From DRTC01 sp964521025 (GTDB lineage: Bacteria; Cloacimonadota; Cloacimonadia; Cloacimonadales; TCS61), in assembly GCA_964521025.1 (NCBI GenBank), contig CAZFPK010000014.1, positions 5,309 to 69,308 on the forward strand: DNA of 64,000 nt. Reading direction: 5' to 3'. Each line of letters opens with the position of its first letter. Position 1 is the stretch's first letter. The notes beneath the pieces are model-generated. The model searched no databases, was not told where the DNA came from, and saw only the letters and a list, made by a program, of their open reading frames with translations. The position numbers and the translations under genes are program-made. Positions 27,345-36,305 of the stretch are shown here, piece after piece.

Positions 27345-28118
27345 ATGAACAAAATCCATCCAACTGCGATCATCAACCCAAATGCAAAACTGGGAGATAA
27401 CATAACTGTTGGTCCTTTTTGCATTATTGGAAAAGATGTAAGTTTCGGGGATAATTGCATTTTAGATTCGAATGTTGTGATCGATGGCAATACAACTATC
27501 GGATCGGACAATCATTTCTATCATTCTGCTGTGGTCGGAACGAATCCCCAGGATTTGAAATATAAAGGTGAACCAACTCGATTGGTCATGGGAAATAATA
27601 ATACTATCCGCGAGTTTGCGACTATCAATTGTTCAGCAACTATGGAAGAACCAACCAGAGTAGGCAACAATAACCTGATCATGGCTTACGCTCATATTGC
27701 TCATAATTGTCAGTTCGGAAATAACATCATAATGGCAAACGCAGTTAATCTTGCTGGACATGTTCATATTTTCGATTTTGCAATTATCGGAGGGATGACG
27801 GCGATTGCTCAATTCCTGCGCATCGGAACTTATGCTTATGTCGGAGGATCGAGCGGAGTGACCAAAGATATTCCTCCTTATACGCGCGGACTCGGTTTAC
27901 CTTACAAAGTAAATGGAATAAATTCAGTCGGTCTGAAAAGAAGAGGATTTTCATCTGAACAGATTAATTCGATCCGCAAGATCTTCAAGTTATTCCATTT
28001 TTCCGGTTTGAATGTATCTCAAGCAATGGAAAAAGCATTGGAAATCCCGGATATGACAAATGAACAAAAGGTATATATCGATTTTGTAAAAAATTCGATC
28101 AAAGGGATTTGTAAGTAA
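27345..28118 (+). CDS. lpxA: UDP-N-acetylglucosamine O-acyltransferase LpxA
   Basis: 257 residues, standard LpxA length. The N-terminal two thirds is a left-handed beta-helix of hexapeptide repeats (IHPTAIINPNAKLGDNI...), with the catalytic His region in IMAYAHIAHNCQFG and the chain-length region IGGMTAIAQFLRIG. The C-terminal helical domain (GLKRRGFSSEQINSIRKIF) is typical. LpxA performs the first acylation of UDP-GlcNAc in lipid A synthesis. AAGGAAG lies before the ATG. Confidence 0.96.
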   Translation: MNKIHPTAIINPNAKLGDNITVGPFCIIGKDVSFGDNCILDSNVVIDGNTTIGSDNHFYHSAVVGTNPQDLKYKGEPTRLVMGNNNTIREFATINCSATMEEPTRVGNNNLIMAYAHIAHNCQFGNNIIMANAVNLAGHVHIFDFAIIGGMTAIAQFLRIGTYAYVGGSSGVTKDIPPYTRGLGLPYKVNGINSVGLKRRGFSSEQINSIRKIFKLFHFSGLNVSQAMEKALEIPDMTNEQKVYIDFVKNSIKGICK

Positions 28119-28504
28119 ATCAAATTATAATAGTTCCAGTGCTCCGGCGTTGGAATGAATTGATAGACGCTCCTGTGTCGAAAAAACATCCAATCTATTG
28201 TGAATATTTGTGAAAATTATCCTATGAAGGCGACATTGCGCAATGTCGCCTTCGGATGTGGTTTCAGGTTATCATATTTTAAAATCATTTATCGACATTT
28301 CCTACTGAACAGTTTTTTCTGTTTAATTTTGCTCAGTATAAAAAAATCTATTGCATAAAAAATCATAAATATTTTATTTGAACTATAGTTTTTATGCAAT
28401 GAAGTATGGTAAGAAAAAATATTAAATCGGAAAGAAACATTTAATTACCCGGAATGAGAATAAGGAATTCTTAACATTTTTAAATCTTAAGGAGGTCATT
28501 AACA
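28119..28504. other. Intergenic region before mscS with two repeat families
   Basis: 386 bases, no gene seen. Near 28134-28180 lies a fragment (GTTCCAGTGCTCCGGCG...ACGCTCCTGTGTC) that resembles the repeat at 62245-62345. The perfect palindrome at 28226-28253 is described separately. The last 15 bases hold a strong AGGAGG for the channel gene. Confidence 0.5.
28226..28253. repeat. Perfect 28-bp palindrome, copy 1
   Basis: The half site GAAGGCGACATTGC is followed directly by its exact complement. A second copy with one mismatch lies at 29820-29847, on the other side of mscS. Confidence 0.85.
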
Positions 28505-29785
28505 ATGGAGGAGATATTAAATTTCTTTAAAGATTTAGGACAGAATATTTATCTATGGGCAACTACTGAACTTTTTACAAAAGTGGGATTATTTCAAGTC
28601 GGTGCTTTGATAATTTGTCTGGTCTTATCTTACTTTTTTTCAAAATTTTTGAAGAAAAAAATCAAAAAATATAAGAAGAAAAAATTTCAAACTTTTTTCA
28701 ATTACCTGCATGATTTTTGTTTTCCTATCCTTTTCTTTATTCTATTATCGATCGCTAAAATATCATTCAAAAGTATCGGTTGGAATAATGTATTTATAAA
28801 TACTATTGCCAGTATTTTAGCCGCCTGGATAATAATTAAAACCATCTCCTTATTTTTTCGGAAAGCGGTCTGGTTTCGCACTTTTATTTTCATTATCTCA
28901 ATTCTTGCTTTATTGAATATATTGACTTTACTCGATGAATTTATTACTTTGTTAGATAAAATTGCCCTGAACATCGGGGATCTTCATATTTCTCTTTTAT
29001 TTGTGATCAAAGGCATTTTTGTTGCTTTTATAGCATTCTGGTTAGCTTTGAAAATATCTACTTTTATGCAGATGAGGATCGGTCAAAGCAAGAATATAAG
29101 TCCTACTGTGGGTGTTCTCCTTAGTAAAATAACGAGAATATTATTCCTGTTTATTGCGGCTATTTTAGCAATGAATGTTATAGGGATAAAATTAACAGCT
29201 TTTGCCATATTTGGTGGTGCGATCGGTGTTGGTATCGGATTCGGTCTGCAAAAGATTGTTTCCAATTTCATCTGTGGTTTTATTTTGCTGATGGATAAAT
29301 CCATAAAACCGGGAGATGTGATCGAAATCGATGATACTTTCGGCATAATCCAATCGATGAGTGCCAGGTATATTACCATGCTTACAGTCGATGGAAAAGA
29401 ACACCTGATCCCGAATGAAGACCTGATTACACAAAAAGTAATAAACTGGTCTCATACAAATCGTTTAATTAGAATAGATGTAAATGTAGGAGTTTCTTAT
29501 GATACGGATATTCCCAAGGCATTAAAAATTATTAAAGAAGCAGCAAAATCAATAAAGAGAATCTACAAGCAAAATGAACCGTCAGCAATACTATCTAATT
29601 TTGGAGACAACTCCATCGACCTGACCATAAAATTCTGGATAATTGACCCTGAGAAAGGAATTGCTAATATTAAAAGTGATGTGAGAATAGAAATCTGGAA
29701 AAGGTTCAAAGAAAATAACATCGAAATCCCATTCCCGCAGAGAGATGTTCATGTTAAAACATTTCCTGAATTTGAGAAGAAATAA
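28505..29785 (+). CDS. MscS-family mechanosensitive channel
   Basis: 426 residues. Several N-terminal transmembrane segments (about 20-40, 70-90, 100-120, 155-180) precede the pore-lining TM3 region, GVGIGFGLQKIVSNFICGFILL, and the cytoplasmic beta domain beginning SIKPGDVIEIDDTFGIIQ with LIPNEDLITQKVINWS. MscS channels open on membrane tension and release solutes on osmotic downshock. The protein is longer than E. coli MscS (286) because of extra N-terminal helices, as in YnaI/YbdG-like members. GGAGG lies seven bases before the ATG. It converges on secF; copies of one palindrome flank it. Confidence 0.92.
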   Translation: MEEILNFFKDLGQNIYLWATTELFTKVGLFQVGALIICLVLSYFFSKFLKKKIKKYKKKKFQTFFNYLHDFCFPILFFILLSIAKISFKSIGWNNVFINTIASILAAWIIIKTISLFFRKAVWFRTFIFIISILALLNILTLLDEFITLLDKIALNIGDLHISLLFVIKGIFVAFIAFWLALKISTFMQMRIGQSKNISPTVGVLLSKITRILFLFIAAILAMNVIGIKLTAFAIFGGAIGVGIGFGLQKIVSNFICGFILLMDKSIKPGDVIEIDDTFGIIQSMSARYITMLTVDGKEHLIPNEDLITQKVINWSHTNRLIRIDVNVGVSYDTDIPKALKIIKEAAKSIKRIYKQNEPSAILSNFGDNSIDLTIKFWIIDPEKGIANIKSDVRIEIWKRFKENNIEIPFPQRDVHVKTFPEFEKK

Positions 29786-29796
29786 TTGGAAGTAAA

Positions 29797-29865
29797 CTTT
29801 GCGAAAATTTACTCGAATTGAAGGCGACATTGCGCAATGTCACCTTCAAAAAAATTTTCGCAAAG
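29797..29865. repeat. Nested inverted repeat containing palindrome copy 2
   Basis: Outer arms CTTTGCGAAAATTT (29797-29810) and AAATTTTCGCAAAG (29852-29865) are exact complements. They enclose the second copy of the 28-bp palindrome (29820-29847; one G-to-A change from copy 1). It would form a long two-tier hairpin just after the mscS stop. Confidence 0.75.
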
Positions 29866-29879
29866 CGATAACAGAAAAA

Positions 29880-29908
29880 GGCTGTTCAATATCTGAACAG
29901 CCTTTTTT
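29880..29908. terminator. Bidirectional Rho-independent terminator
   Basis: Stem GGCTGTTCA / TGAACAGCC (29880-29888 and 29894-29902) with a 5-base loop, followed by six T on the plus strand and preceded by an A-run that gives T on the minus strand. It lies between the convergent mscS (plus) and secF (minus) and can serve both. Confidence 0.85.
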
Positions 29909-29952
29909 CATTAACTATTTAGCAAACTGTGTCCTGCTTTTGACGGATTGTG

Positions 29953-30903
29953 CTACCTTCTTTTACCACCCATTTTTTTCAGTCTTCTATTGAAATGTTC
30001 AGCCATTAAAGGACTGGCAACAAAGATCGATGAGTAGGTTCCGACAATAACCCCGATGAGCATGGTAAAAGCAAAATCATGGATCACTGTGCCGCCGAAA
30101 ATGTATAAACATAGAACTACGAAAAAAGTAGTTAAGGAAGTTATGATCGTTCTGCTCAAAGTTTCATTGATACTGTGATTGATCACGCTGTCATAAGATT
30201 CCCTGCGATAAATTTTCAGATCTTCGCGGATTCTATCAAACACCACGATCGTATCATTCAGAGAATAACCGACAATCATCAAAAGAGCGGCGACAATCGG
30301 TAAACTGAATTCAGTTCCGGTTATGGAAAGGATCCCGACAGTTATAAGAATATCGTGGAATAAAGCTATTACAGCAGCTACTCCAAAAGTAAATTCAAAT
30401 CTCCACCAGATATAAAGGATAATTCCCAGCAAAGCCCAGAAAATAGCCATGATGGCTTTTCCCTTGAGTTCTTCTCCGATTTTTGGACCGACTTCTTCCT
30501 GCAGTCTGATCAGTTTTTCCGGTTCCACATTATCCGGGAAATGTTTCTTGATCAAATTCACGATGCGGACGCTGATCTTCTCACCTTCGGTTTCGGTTAA
30601 TTTTGTTTTGATGAGGATCAAATTGCGGTTATCAGCACTTTTAATATCCTGGATTTCTGCTCCTTCGATGCCTTCTTCACTTAAGATATCCCGCACATCC
30701 TGGATTTCGACCGCTTTTCCATTTTCATTAACAGGTGTTATGTCCAATTCCAGGGAAACACCCCCGGAAAAATCTATCCCGTATTTTGGTCCTTTATTGA
30801 TAATCAGGAAAACTACTCCAATTATTATGATGGCTAAAGAAATGACGAAAAATATTTTCCTTTTCCCGATAAAATCTATTTTTGTATCTCCAAAAAATCT
30901 CAT
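29953..30903 (-). CDS. secF: Protein translocase subunit SecF
   Basis: 316 residues, standard length. An N-terminal transmembrane helix is followed by the signature YGIDFSGGVSLEL, a periplasmic domain (about 40-130), then the five-helix bundle with GPKIGEELKGKAI, IVGYSLNDTIVVFDRIRED and SLTTFFVVLCLYIFGG. SecDF uses the proton gradient to pull proteins through SecYEG from the periplasmic side. It starts eight bases after the secD stop, so they form one operon. A terminator lies downstream. Confidence 0.97.
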   Translation of the reverse strand: MRFFGDTKIDFIGKRKIFFVISLAIIIIGVVFLIINKGPKYGIDFSGGVSLELDITPVNENGKAVEIQDVRDILSEEGIEGAEIQDIKSADNRNLILIKTKLTETEGEKISVRIVNLIKKHFPDNVEPEKLIRLQEEVGPKIGEELKGKAIMAIFWALLGIILYIWWRFEFTFGVAAVIALFHDILITVGILSITGTEFSLPIVAALLMIVGYSLNDTIVVFDRIREDLKIYRRESYDSVINHSINETLSRTIITSLTTFFVVLCLYIFGGTVIHDFAFTMLIGVIVGTYSSIFVASPLMAEHFNRRLKKMGGKRR

Positions 30904-30911
30904 TATTCCCC

Positions 30912-32579
30912 CTAAATGCTCAACTTCGTTCTATTCACATTGGTAACGAAACCATCGTAGATCGCTTTCACCAATACGATAGCAGCGAACATCGAGCCGA
31001 CAATTCCAATCGATAATGTAACAGCAAAACCTTTGATCGGTCCTGTTCCAAACTGGTAAAGAACAAGCGCTGTGATGAGTGTTGTGATATTTGCATCGAG
31101 GATCGTGATGATGGCTCGATTGAACCCGGCATCGATCGCGGAACGGACTGTTTTGCCGGAGCGCAGTTCTTCTCGAATTCTCTCAAAAATAAGCACATTA
31201 GCATCGACCGCCATACCGATGGTTAAGATCATTCCTGCGATTCCGGGCATGGTCAGAGTTCCTTCCAGCATGGTCATGACGGCGATAATGAATGCGATAT
31301 TTACAGCGAGAGCAATATTGGCAAAAACTCCTGATAATCCGTAATAGATCATCATGAAAACGATAACGATTGCCATTCCGATCAAGGCTGCCATAATTCC
31401 TGCTTTGATGCTGTCCGAACCGAGAGTGGGACCAACAGTTCTTTCTTCGATGATATTCACAGGAGCAGGTAGATTACCGGCATTAAGAACAATGACCAGG
31501 TCTTGTGCTTCTTCCAGTGTAAACGAACCTGTTATTTGAGCTTCCCCTCCTCGAATTTTATCTTCGATAACCGGAGCGCTGTGTACAACATCATCCAGCA
31601 CGATCGACAGTCTTTTTTTAATATTCTGACCGGTAACTGTCTCAAATTTTTTCGCACCTCTTTTATTGAATTTCAGCGAAATATAAGGTTTCCCGGATGT
31701 TTTCGGATCATATCCCTGACCGATCTTCACGGTCGCCTGGTCGAGATATTTTCCGGATAATTCTGTTCTTTCGAGAAGAAAGTAAAGCGGTCGCGGAGCA
31801 AAAACATCATTTTTGTTCTCTTTGCCGATCGCCACCTGGATTCCTGCCGGAACATTTTTTCGGAAATCCTCATCTTTCAGTAATTTTTTGAATGGAGCAA
31901 TATTATTATGAGAAATTACTCCGGGCATATCATCATGTGTTGTCAGTGAAGTAAAAACATTCTGATATTCTTCATCTCCCTCGATTTTATCAAGTTCGTC
32001 GATTTCGCTCTTTGCCGTATCTGCGGCATCTTCTTCTTCCGATTCCATAATATCGAGAGCATCTGCTTCCAAAATATCTTCGACCTGTTCAACATCTACG
32101 ATTTCGATTTTCTGTAAATAATCATATTGCTCGATATTTTCCTGGAGATATTTATCCAATTTCTCGAATGTTTCTTTTGTCTGATCCGAATTTGCCATCA
32201 GTTTGAATTCCAGGAGAGCGGTTTTTCCGATCAATTCTTTGGCTCTGCCCGGATCTTTCAAACCCGGAAGCTGGATAATTATCCTGTTATCTCCGACTCT
32301 CTGGATGGAAGGTTCGGAAACTCCGAATTGATCGATACGGTTGCGGATGATCTCCAGTGCAGTTTTAACCGCATCTTCTCTTTCTTCATTGGAAAGTTCC
32401 AACTGGGAATAATCGACTTCCAATACGATTTGCGAACCGCCCTGCAGATCCAGACCTAATTTCAATCGTTTACTCGTCCAGAAACCTGGCAAATTCGGAA
32501 TGATCAGAGGAGCAACAAAATATGCTGTAACCAGGATCACAACTAAAATTATCAATCCTCTCAATTTCTTATTTTTCAT
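30912..32579 (-). CDS. secD: Protein translocase subunit SecD
   Basis: 555 residues: an N-terminal helix, the LKLGLDLQGGSQIVLEVD signature, a large periplasmic region (about 40-370) and a C-terminal six-helix region with GIAGMILTIGMAVDANVLIFERIREELR. The periplasmic P1 region holds an acidic insertion (about 175-210, VEDILEADALDIMESEEEDAADTAKSE), which is longer and more acidic than I would expect. AAGGAG precedes the ATG. It is co-transcribed with secF. Confidence 0.97.
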   Translation of the reverse strand: MKNKKLRGLIILVVILVTAYFVAPLIIPNLPGFWTSKRLKLGLDLQGGSQIVLEVDYSQLELSNEEREDAVKTALEIIRNRIDQFGVSEPSIQRVGDNRIIIQLPGLKDPGRAKELIGKTALLEFKLMANSDQTKETFEKLDKYLQENIEQYDYLQKIEIVDVEQVEDILEADALDIMESEEEDAADTAKSEIDELDKIEGDEEYQNVFTSLTTHDDMPGVISHNNIAPFKKLLKDEDFRKNVPAGIQVAIGKENKNDVFAPRPLYFLLERTELSGKYLDQATVKIGQGYDPKTSGKPYISLKFNKRGAKKFETVTGQNIKKRLSIVLDDVVHSAPVIEDKIRGGEAQITGSFTLEEAQDLVIVLNAGNLPAPVNIIEERTVGPTLGSDSIKAGIMAALIGMAIVIVFMMIYYGLSGVFANIALAVNIAFIIAVMTMLEGTLTMPGIAGMILTIGMAVDANVLIFERIREELRSGKTVRSAIDAGFNRAIITILDANITTLITALVLYQFGTGPIKGFAVTLSIGIVGSMFAAIVLVKAIYDGFVTNVNRTKLSI

Positions 32580-32800
32580 TAATTAAAACTCCTTATTTAG
32601 GATTTATAAAATTACTACCATTCTGATGTTTATAACAACAGTAATCTTCTGAAGAATCTTTTTTTCAGCGTAGATCCTTCAAGAGAAAAGCAGTCCGACA
32701 ACTGCCAGATCAGAATGACAAATAATAAAATTGCAAAACCCCGAAATCTTGCATCTTTTATTTTTGAGAAAAATCAAAAAGTTTTTAAGTCTTTATGCAG

Positions 32801-33109
32801 TCAAGAATTTTGTCCTAAACTCTTAAAACCAATCTCCTTTTCATCGGGTTTACCGGGTAACTTGATCTCACCATTCTTGCTTTCGAAATTTTCAATATTT
32901 TTATCCAGCAGGTTCAGGAATTGTTTAGCATGCTGCGGAGTTGTAAAGATCCTGCTCAAAATACGAGCATCTTTCAATCCCGGAGCGATCCTGCCAAAAT
33001 CGAGGATGAATTCGGAAGGAGAACTGGTTATCATAACAAAATTGGAGTAGATCCCTTCCCCGATCTTTTCATCTAATTTGATGTTCAGTTTTTTCTTTTT
33101 TTGGTCCAT
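32801..33109 (-). CDS. DUF3467-family small protein
   Basis: About 102 residues. The core YSNFVMITSSPSEFILDFGRIAPGLKDARILSRIFTTPQHAK is the DUF3467 pattern, a small widespread family of unknown function. An in-frame ATG lies nine codons upstream, but AGGAG sits eight bases before the ATG at 33107-33109, and the family usually begins close to this point. It lies between secD and an ATPase/nuclease gene on the same strand, with its own ribosome-binding site. Confidence 0.75.
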   Translation of the reverse strand: MDQKKKKLNIKLDEKIGEGIYSNFVMITSSPSEFILDFGRIAPGLKDARILSRIFTTPQHAKQFLNLLDKNIENFESKNGEIKLPGKPDEKEIGFKSLGQNS

Positions 33110-33146
33110 TTTTATTATCTCCTTTTTTTGTAACATAATAGAAATT

Positions 33147-34730
33147 TCAGATTTCGATTAAAAGCGGAATCACATTTACTCTTGTCTCATTATCGATATA
33201 TTCGACTTCTATTTTTTGTTTAAATTCAAAACTTACTTTTTCGATAAACAGAAGCAGATAGATTTCATTTAAACCAAGTTTTTCCGCATATTTTGCGGAT
33301 TGAACCAGTGCTTCTTTATACGAAAAAATATCTACAAAACTTTTTAGTTCCAAACCGTATTTAGATTTTTCATACTCGAGCAACAAATCTATTTTTCCAT
33401 TTCCTGTTGGAAATTCAGGATGAACAGTTACTTCCTTTCTTTCCAAAAAACTGCATAAAAATCTATATAGATTAAAATGATAAACAGCTTCAAAAATGCG
33501 TCCATCTACCCGTCGTGGAACATCTTTGAATAACCAGTGTTTATTTCTAACCAGGTATTTCTTATATAATTTGATGATTTCCGAAATTATTAATTTGTTA
33601 TTCTCGATAATTCCGGAAAGGTCTTCTTCCGGAGAGACTAATACTCCCGTATAACTATAGATCTCTCTGGCAAAATAATTGAACAATCTTTTTTGGATAA
33701 AAGAGGAACTGAATCTGACATATTGCGTTCCTTCAGTTTCTTCGATATCGATGATGCCGTTCATATACAAATAATTATGATATACATCGTCGAAAGTGAA
33801 TTCAACTTTTTCACTTGTCTTGAATAATTCCAGGATTACACTTTTGTAAGGTTCTACTTTCGACTTATTTATGATATTTATGATGTTAGCATTTGGTTCA
33901 ATATTTGTCGATTTTTTGTATATATATTGATACCTTTTAAGATCTATCGGTTTTTGGGGATCATCATTATACTTTTCTATCAGCATCTCTCCAAACCAAC
34001 AAGTCAGACCCGGCTGTCCTTTAAATTCATAGTAGATATCATCGATCACACACTGTTCGATCTTTTGTCCCGATTCTTTCTGATACCAGTCATAAATGTA
34101 TTGAACTTCATCATTGGTTAAATTCGGTATGTGGATGCTGCGTTGAATATTGAAAGGTGAACCTCTGACATTTTCAATGCCGAGAACGCTGCGTACTCCG
34201 ATCAAAGCAACTCCATGCAGCAAGAGAGTTTTGTCTTTGCTTTTTTTACTATCTTCGGAGTTTCTGCTCAAGTAGATGTAGCGGAGAGTATTGGCAAATT
34301 CGCTGATAAATTCTTCCTGTAAAGAATCGAATTCATCGATCAATAAGATTACGCGGTTTGTGAAATATTTTGTGGTGAATAAATCTCGAATTTCAGCAAT
34401 TTTTTCGATTGCAGGAAATTCCATATTAAAAACTAATGACAATTCTCTAACAAATTCCTTAGCAATTTCGGATTCTTTTGTTTTATTCTTTACAGCTTCC
34501 ATAGACATCAAAGCAACATCGAAATCCCCCGTCTGCCTTATTTTATTCCTAACTGTTTTCATTACCCAGGTTTTTCCCGTTTGACGAGGTGCCCAAACTG
34601 TTATAAAATGTCCGCCCTCATCATCCGGTTCTCCAAGTATCTGGTGTAAGGCAAAATTTATCAATTCTTCTCTCGGAGCATAATAATTTGTTTTTTCATT
34701 GATCGGTCCGTATGAGCTGAATCGCCGCAT
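33147..34730 (-). CDS. AAA-like ATPase with C-terminal PD-(D/E)XK nuclease-like domain
   Basis: About 527 residues. ATPase half: Walker A APRQTGKT (47-54) and Walker B VILLIDEFDS (Asp-Glu about 132-133), with a conserved opening YGPINEKTNYYAPREELI. C-terminal domain: HPEFPTGNGKIDLLLEYEKSKYGLELKS, a PD-(D/E)XK pattern (Asp then Glu-x-Lys). This matches the poorly characterised AAA-like plus PDDEXK proteins common in FCB and anaerobic bacteria and suspected in defence or mobile DNA. The ATG at 34728-34730 has AAGGAG five bases upstream; an upstream start would add 14 residues. Role unknown. Confidence 0.75.
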   Translation of the reverse strand: MRRFSSYGPINEKTNYYAPREELINFALHQILGEPDDEGGHFITVWAPRQTGKTWVMKTVRNKIRQTGDFDVALMSMEAVKNKTKESEIAKEFVRELSLVFNMEFPAIEKIAEIRDLFTTKYFTNRVILLIDEFDSLQEEFISEFANTLRYIYLSRNSEDSKKSKDKTLLLHGVALIGVRSVLGIENVRGSPFNIQRSIHIPNLTNDEVQYIYDWYQKESGQKIEQCVIDDIYYEFKGQPGLTCWFGEMLIEKYNDDPQKPIDLKRYQYIYKKSTNIEPNANIINIINKSKVEPYKSVILELFKTSEKVEFTFDDVYHNYLYMNGIIDIEETEGTQYVRFSSSFIQKRLFNYFAREIYSYTGVLVSPEEDLSGIIENNKLIISEIIKLYKKYLVRNKHWLFKDVPRRVDGRIFEAVYHFNLYRFLCSFLERKEVTVHPEFPTGNGKIDLLLEYEKSKYGLELKSFVDIFSYKEALVQSAKYAEKLGLNEIYLLLFIEKVSFEFKQKIEVEYIDNETRVNVIPLLIEI

Positions 34731-34817
34731 ATTTTCTCCTTGTTCTATCCTCTCCTTTGTTTTATCCACCAATTACACAAATTTTAACATTTTTTATGTA
34801 ATACAATAAAATATATA

Positions 34818-35117
34818 TTAATAATCAGTAAATATTTCTTTTATTTTTCTACTCATATCTTCCGTACTTTTGAAAATCGCGTCTTCCCATTCATTCGCAT
34901 CCTCCAAGTACGGAAGAAGACATTTAACAAATTTTATTCTTGCTTTTGATGTCCTGATCTTATCGAGTTCCATGTTGTTGATCGCTACTTTGAATTTATG
35001 AAAGGATATTTTCAGAAGATCTGGAAAGGAAGCATATTCGAGCATTCTCCTGACAAAATATTCATTGGAAATATTTTCCGTTCCGTCCCAGAAATATTTT
35101 TTAAGAACTTCTTGCAT
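34818..35117 (-). CDS. Small companion protein of the AbiEii-type gene
   Basis: 99 residues, soluble, mostly helical (KYFWDGTENISNEYFVRRMLEYASFPDLLKI...). No domain firmly recognised. It overlaps the end of the AbiEii-like gene by 17 bases, so the two are translationally coupled. By position it may be the antitoxin or accessory partner, although in classical AbiE loci the antitoxin comes first and is larger with a winged helix. Function inferred from context only. Confidence 0.6.
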   Translation of the reverse strand: MQEVLKKYFWDGTENISNEYFVRRMLEYASFPDLLKISFHKFKVAINNMELDKIRTSKARIKFVKCLLPYLEDANEWEDAIFKSTEDMSRKIKEIFTDY

Positions 35118-35784
35118 ATTTTAATAAACCATTTAGCAAATCTTGGACAAAAAGATTGAATTTTTTTTCCGGAATATCTTTTTTCATCAAAACAGTTCCT
35201 TCTAATTTATAGTCCTTAAAGGCAGTAATAACATCTTCATAAGCAAGAGGAACTATCTTGGTTTTTGCCCATTCCGACAATTGAGGAATTTTAAATTCAT
35301 GCAAGAGATAGTAAAGATCGATAAAATCTTTAGTCGATCTGCGATCAAAGGCTGTTGTTAGTTTGTTGGTTGCTATATTTTCTTTGGAATCGATTTGGAT
35401 TTCCCCGATCATCTTTCTTTTACCGATTCCTTTAAAATTTTCAAATACAAATTCAACCTTTAACGGAATTTTTTCTTTATGCAAAATTATTCGTCTAAAA
35501 TATTCCGATTCCAAACCAGCTTCGACCTGAAATCTTTTACTTAAACGATTTACGATTGCACGATAACTAATAGCGAATTTTTCTTCCGGAAAAGAATATC
35601 CGTCAAAAAAGAAATCAAGATCGTCTGAATAGCGATGGTCAAAATAAAAGCGGGACAAACAGGTTCCTCCACTTAAATAAAATTCATCTGTTTGAATCGA
35701 TTTGAAAACTTCATTTTGAAACGGATTCAGGACATTTTCATAAAAATTTATTTCATCTGAAGTTGCTTTTCTTATTTTTTCCAT
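35101..35784 (-). CDS. AbiEii/AbiGii-type nucleotidyltransferase (toxin-like)
   Basis: 227 residues with the AbiEii nucleotidyltransferase motifs: GGTCLSRFYF (about 39-48) and the metal-binding SDDLDFF (53-59), then the distal VEFVFENF and the IATNKLTTAFDRRSTKDFIDLYYLL block typical of the family. AbiEii proteins are toxins of abortive-infection toxin-antitoxin pairs (GTP-binding NTases). It starts two bases after the coaD stop on the same strand, so it is hitched to a core gene. The small companion gene follows with an overlap. Confidence 0.85.
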   Translation of the reverse strand: MEKIRKATSDEINFYENVLNPFQNEVFKSIQTDEFYLSGGTCLSRFYFDHRYSDDLDFFFDGYSFPEEKFAISYRAIVNRLSKRFQVEAGLESEYFRRIILHKEKIPLKVEFVFENFKGIGKRKMIGEIQIDSKENIATNKLTTAFDRRSTKDFIDLYYLLHEFKIPQLSEWAKTKIVPLAYEDVITAFKDYKLEGTVLMKKDIPEKKFNLFVQDLLNGLLKYARSS

Positions 35785-35786
35785 CT

Positions 35787-36266
35787 TTATTTTTTGTTTT
35801 TATTCAGCAATGCCTGTTCGACACATTCTGGGATCAAATCACGAATATTACCTCCTAACCTGACAACCTGCCGGATCATGGTCGAACTCAAATATAAGTA
35901 TTTATTTTCAGGAACAAAAAAGATCGTATCCACCTCTCCATAAAGTTCTTTGTTCATCAAAGCGAGTGAAAGTTCATACTCAAAATCGGAAACTGCCCTT
36001 AAACCTCTGATCATCGCAGAAGCCTTGATCTTTTTTGCATAATCGACAACTAATCCATCGAATTCTTCAACTCTGACATTGGGCAGATCTTTAGTCGATT
36101 CCCGGCATAATTTTACTCTGTCCTTAAGATCGAAAATCGTATTTTTAGCATGATCATGAGCAACCGCCAGAATCACTTCATCAAAAATATTGGTCGCTTT
36201 TTTCAGGACATCGATGTGCCCGTTCGTAATGGGATCGAATGTTCCGGGATAGATGGCTATTTTCAT
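35787..36266 (-). CDS. coaD: Phosphopantetheine adenylyltransferase CoaD
   Basis: 159 residues, exactly the expected size. It has the nucleotidyltransferase signature AIYPGTFDPITNGHIDVL (TxGH motif), the family block FDGLVVDYAKKIKASAMIRGLRAVSDFEYE, and YLSSTMIRQVVRLGGNIRDLIP near the end. CoaD makes dephospho-CoA from phosphopantetheine and ATP, the penultimate step of CoA synthesis. It is a core gene lying between two defence-like blocks. Confidence 0.97.
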   Translation of the reverse strand: MKIAIYPGTFDPITNGHIDVLKKATNIFDEVILAVAHDHAKNTIFDLKDRVKLCRESTKDLPNVRVEEFDGLVVDYAKKIKASAMIRGLRAVSDFEYELSLALMNKELYGEVDTIFFVPENKYLYLSSTMIRQVVRLGGNIRDLIPECVEQALLNKNKK

Positions 36267-36305
36267 TTTTTCCTCTTTTATTAATCCGTGAAATTCATAA
36301 AAATT

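Noticed and set aside
28226..28253. Transcription terminator
   Set aside because: The palindrome is not followed by a T-run on either strand.
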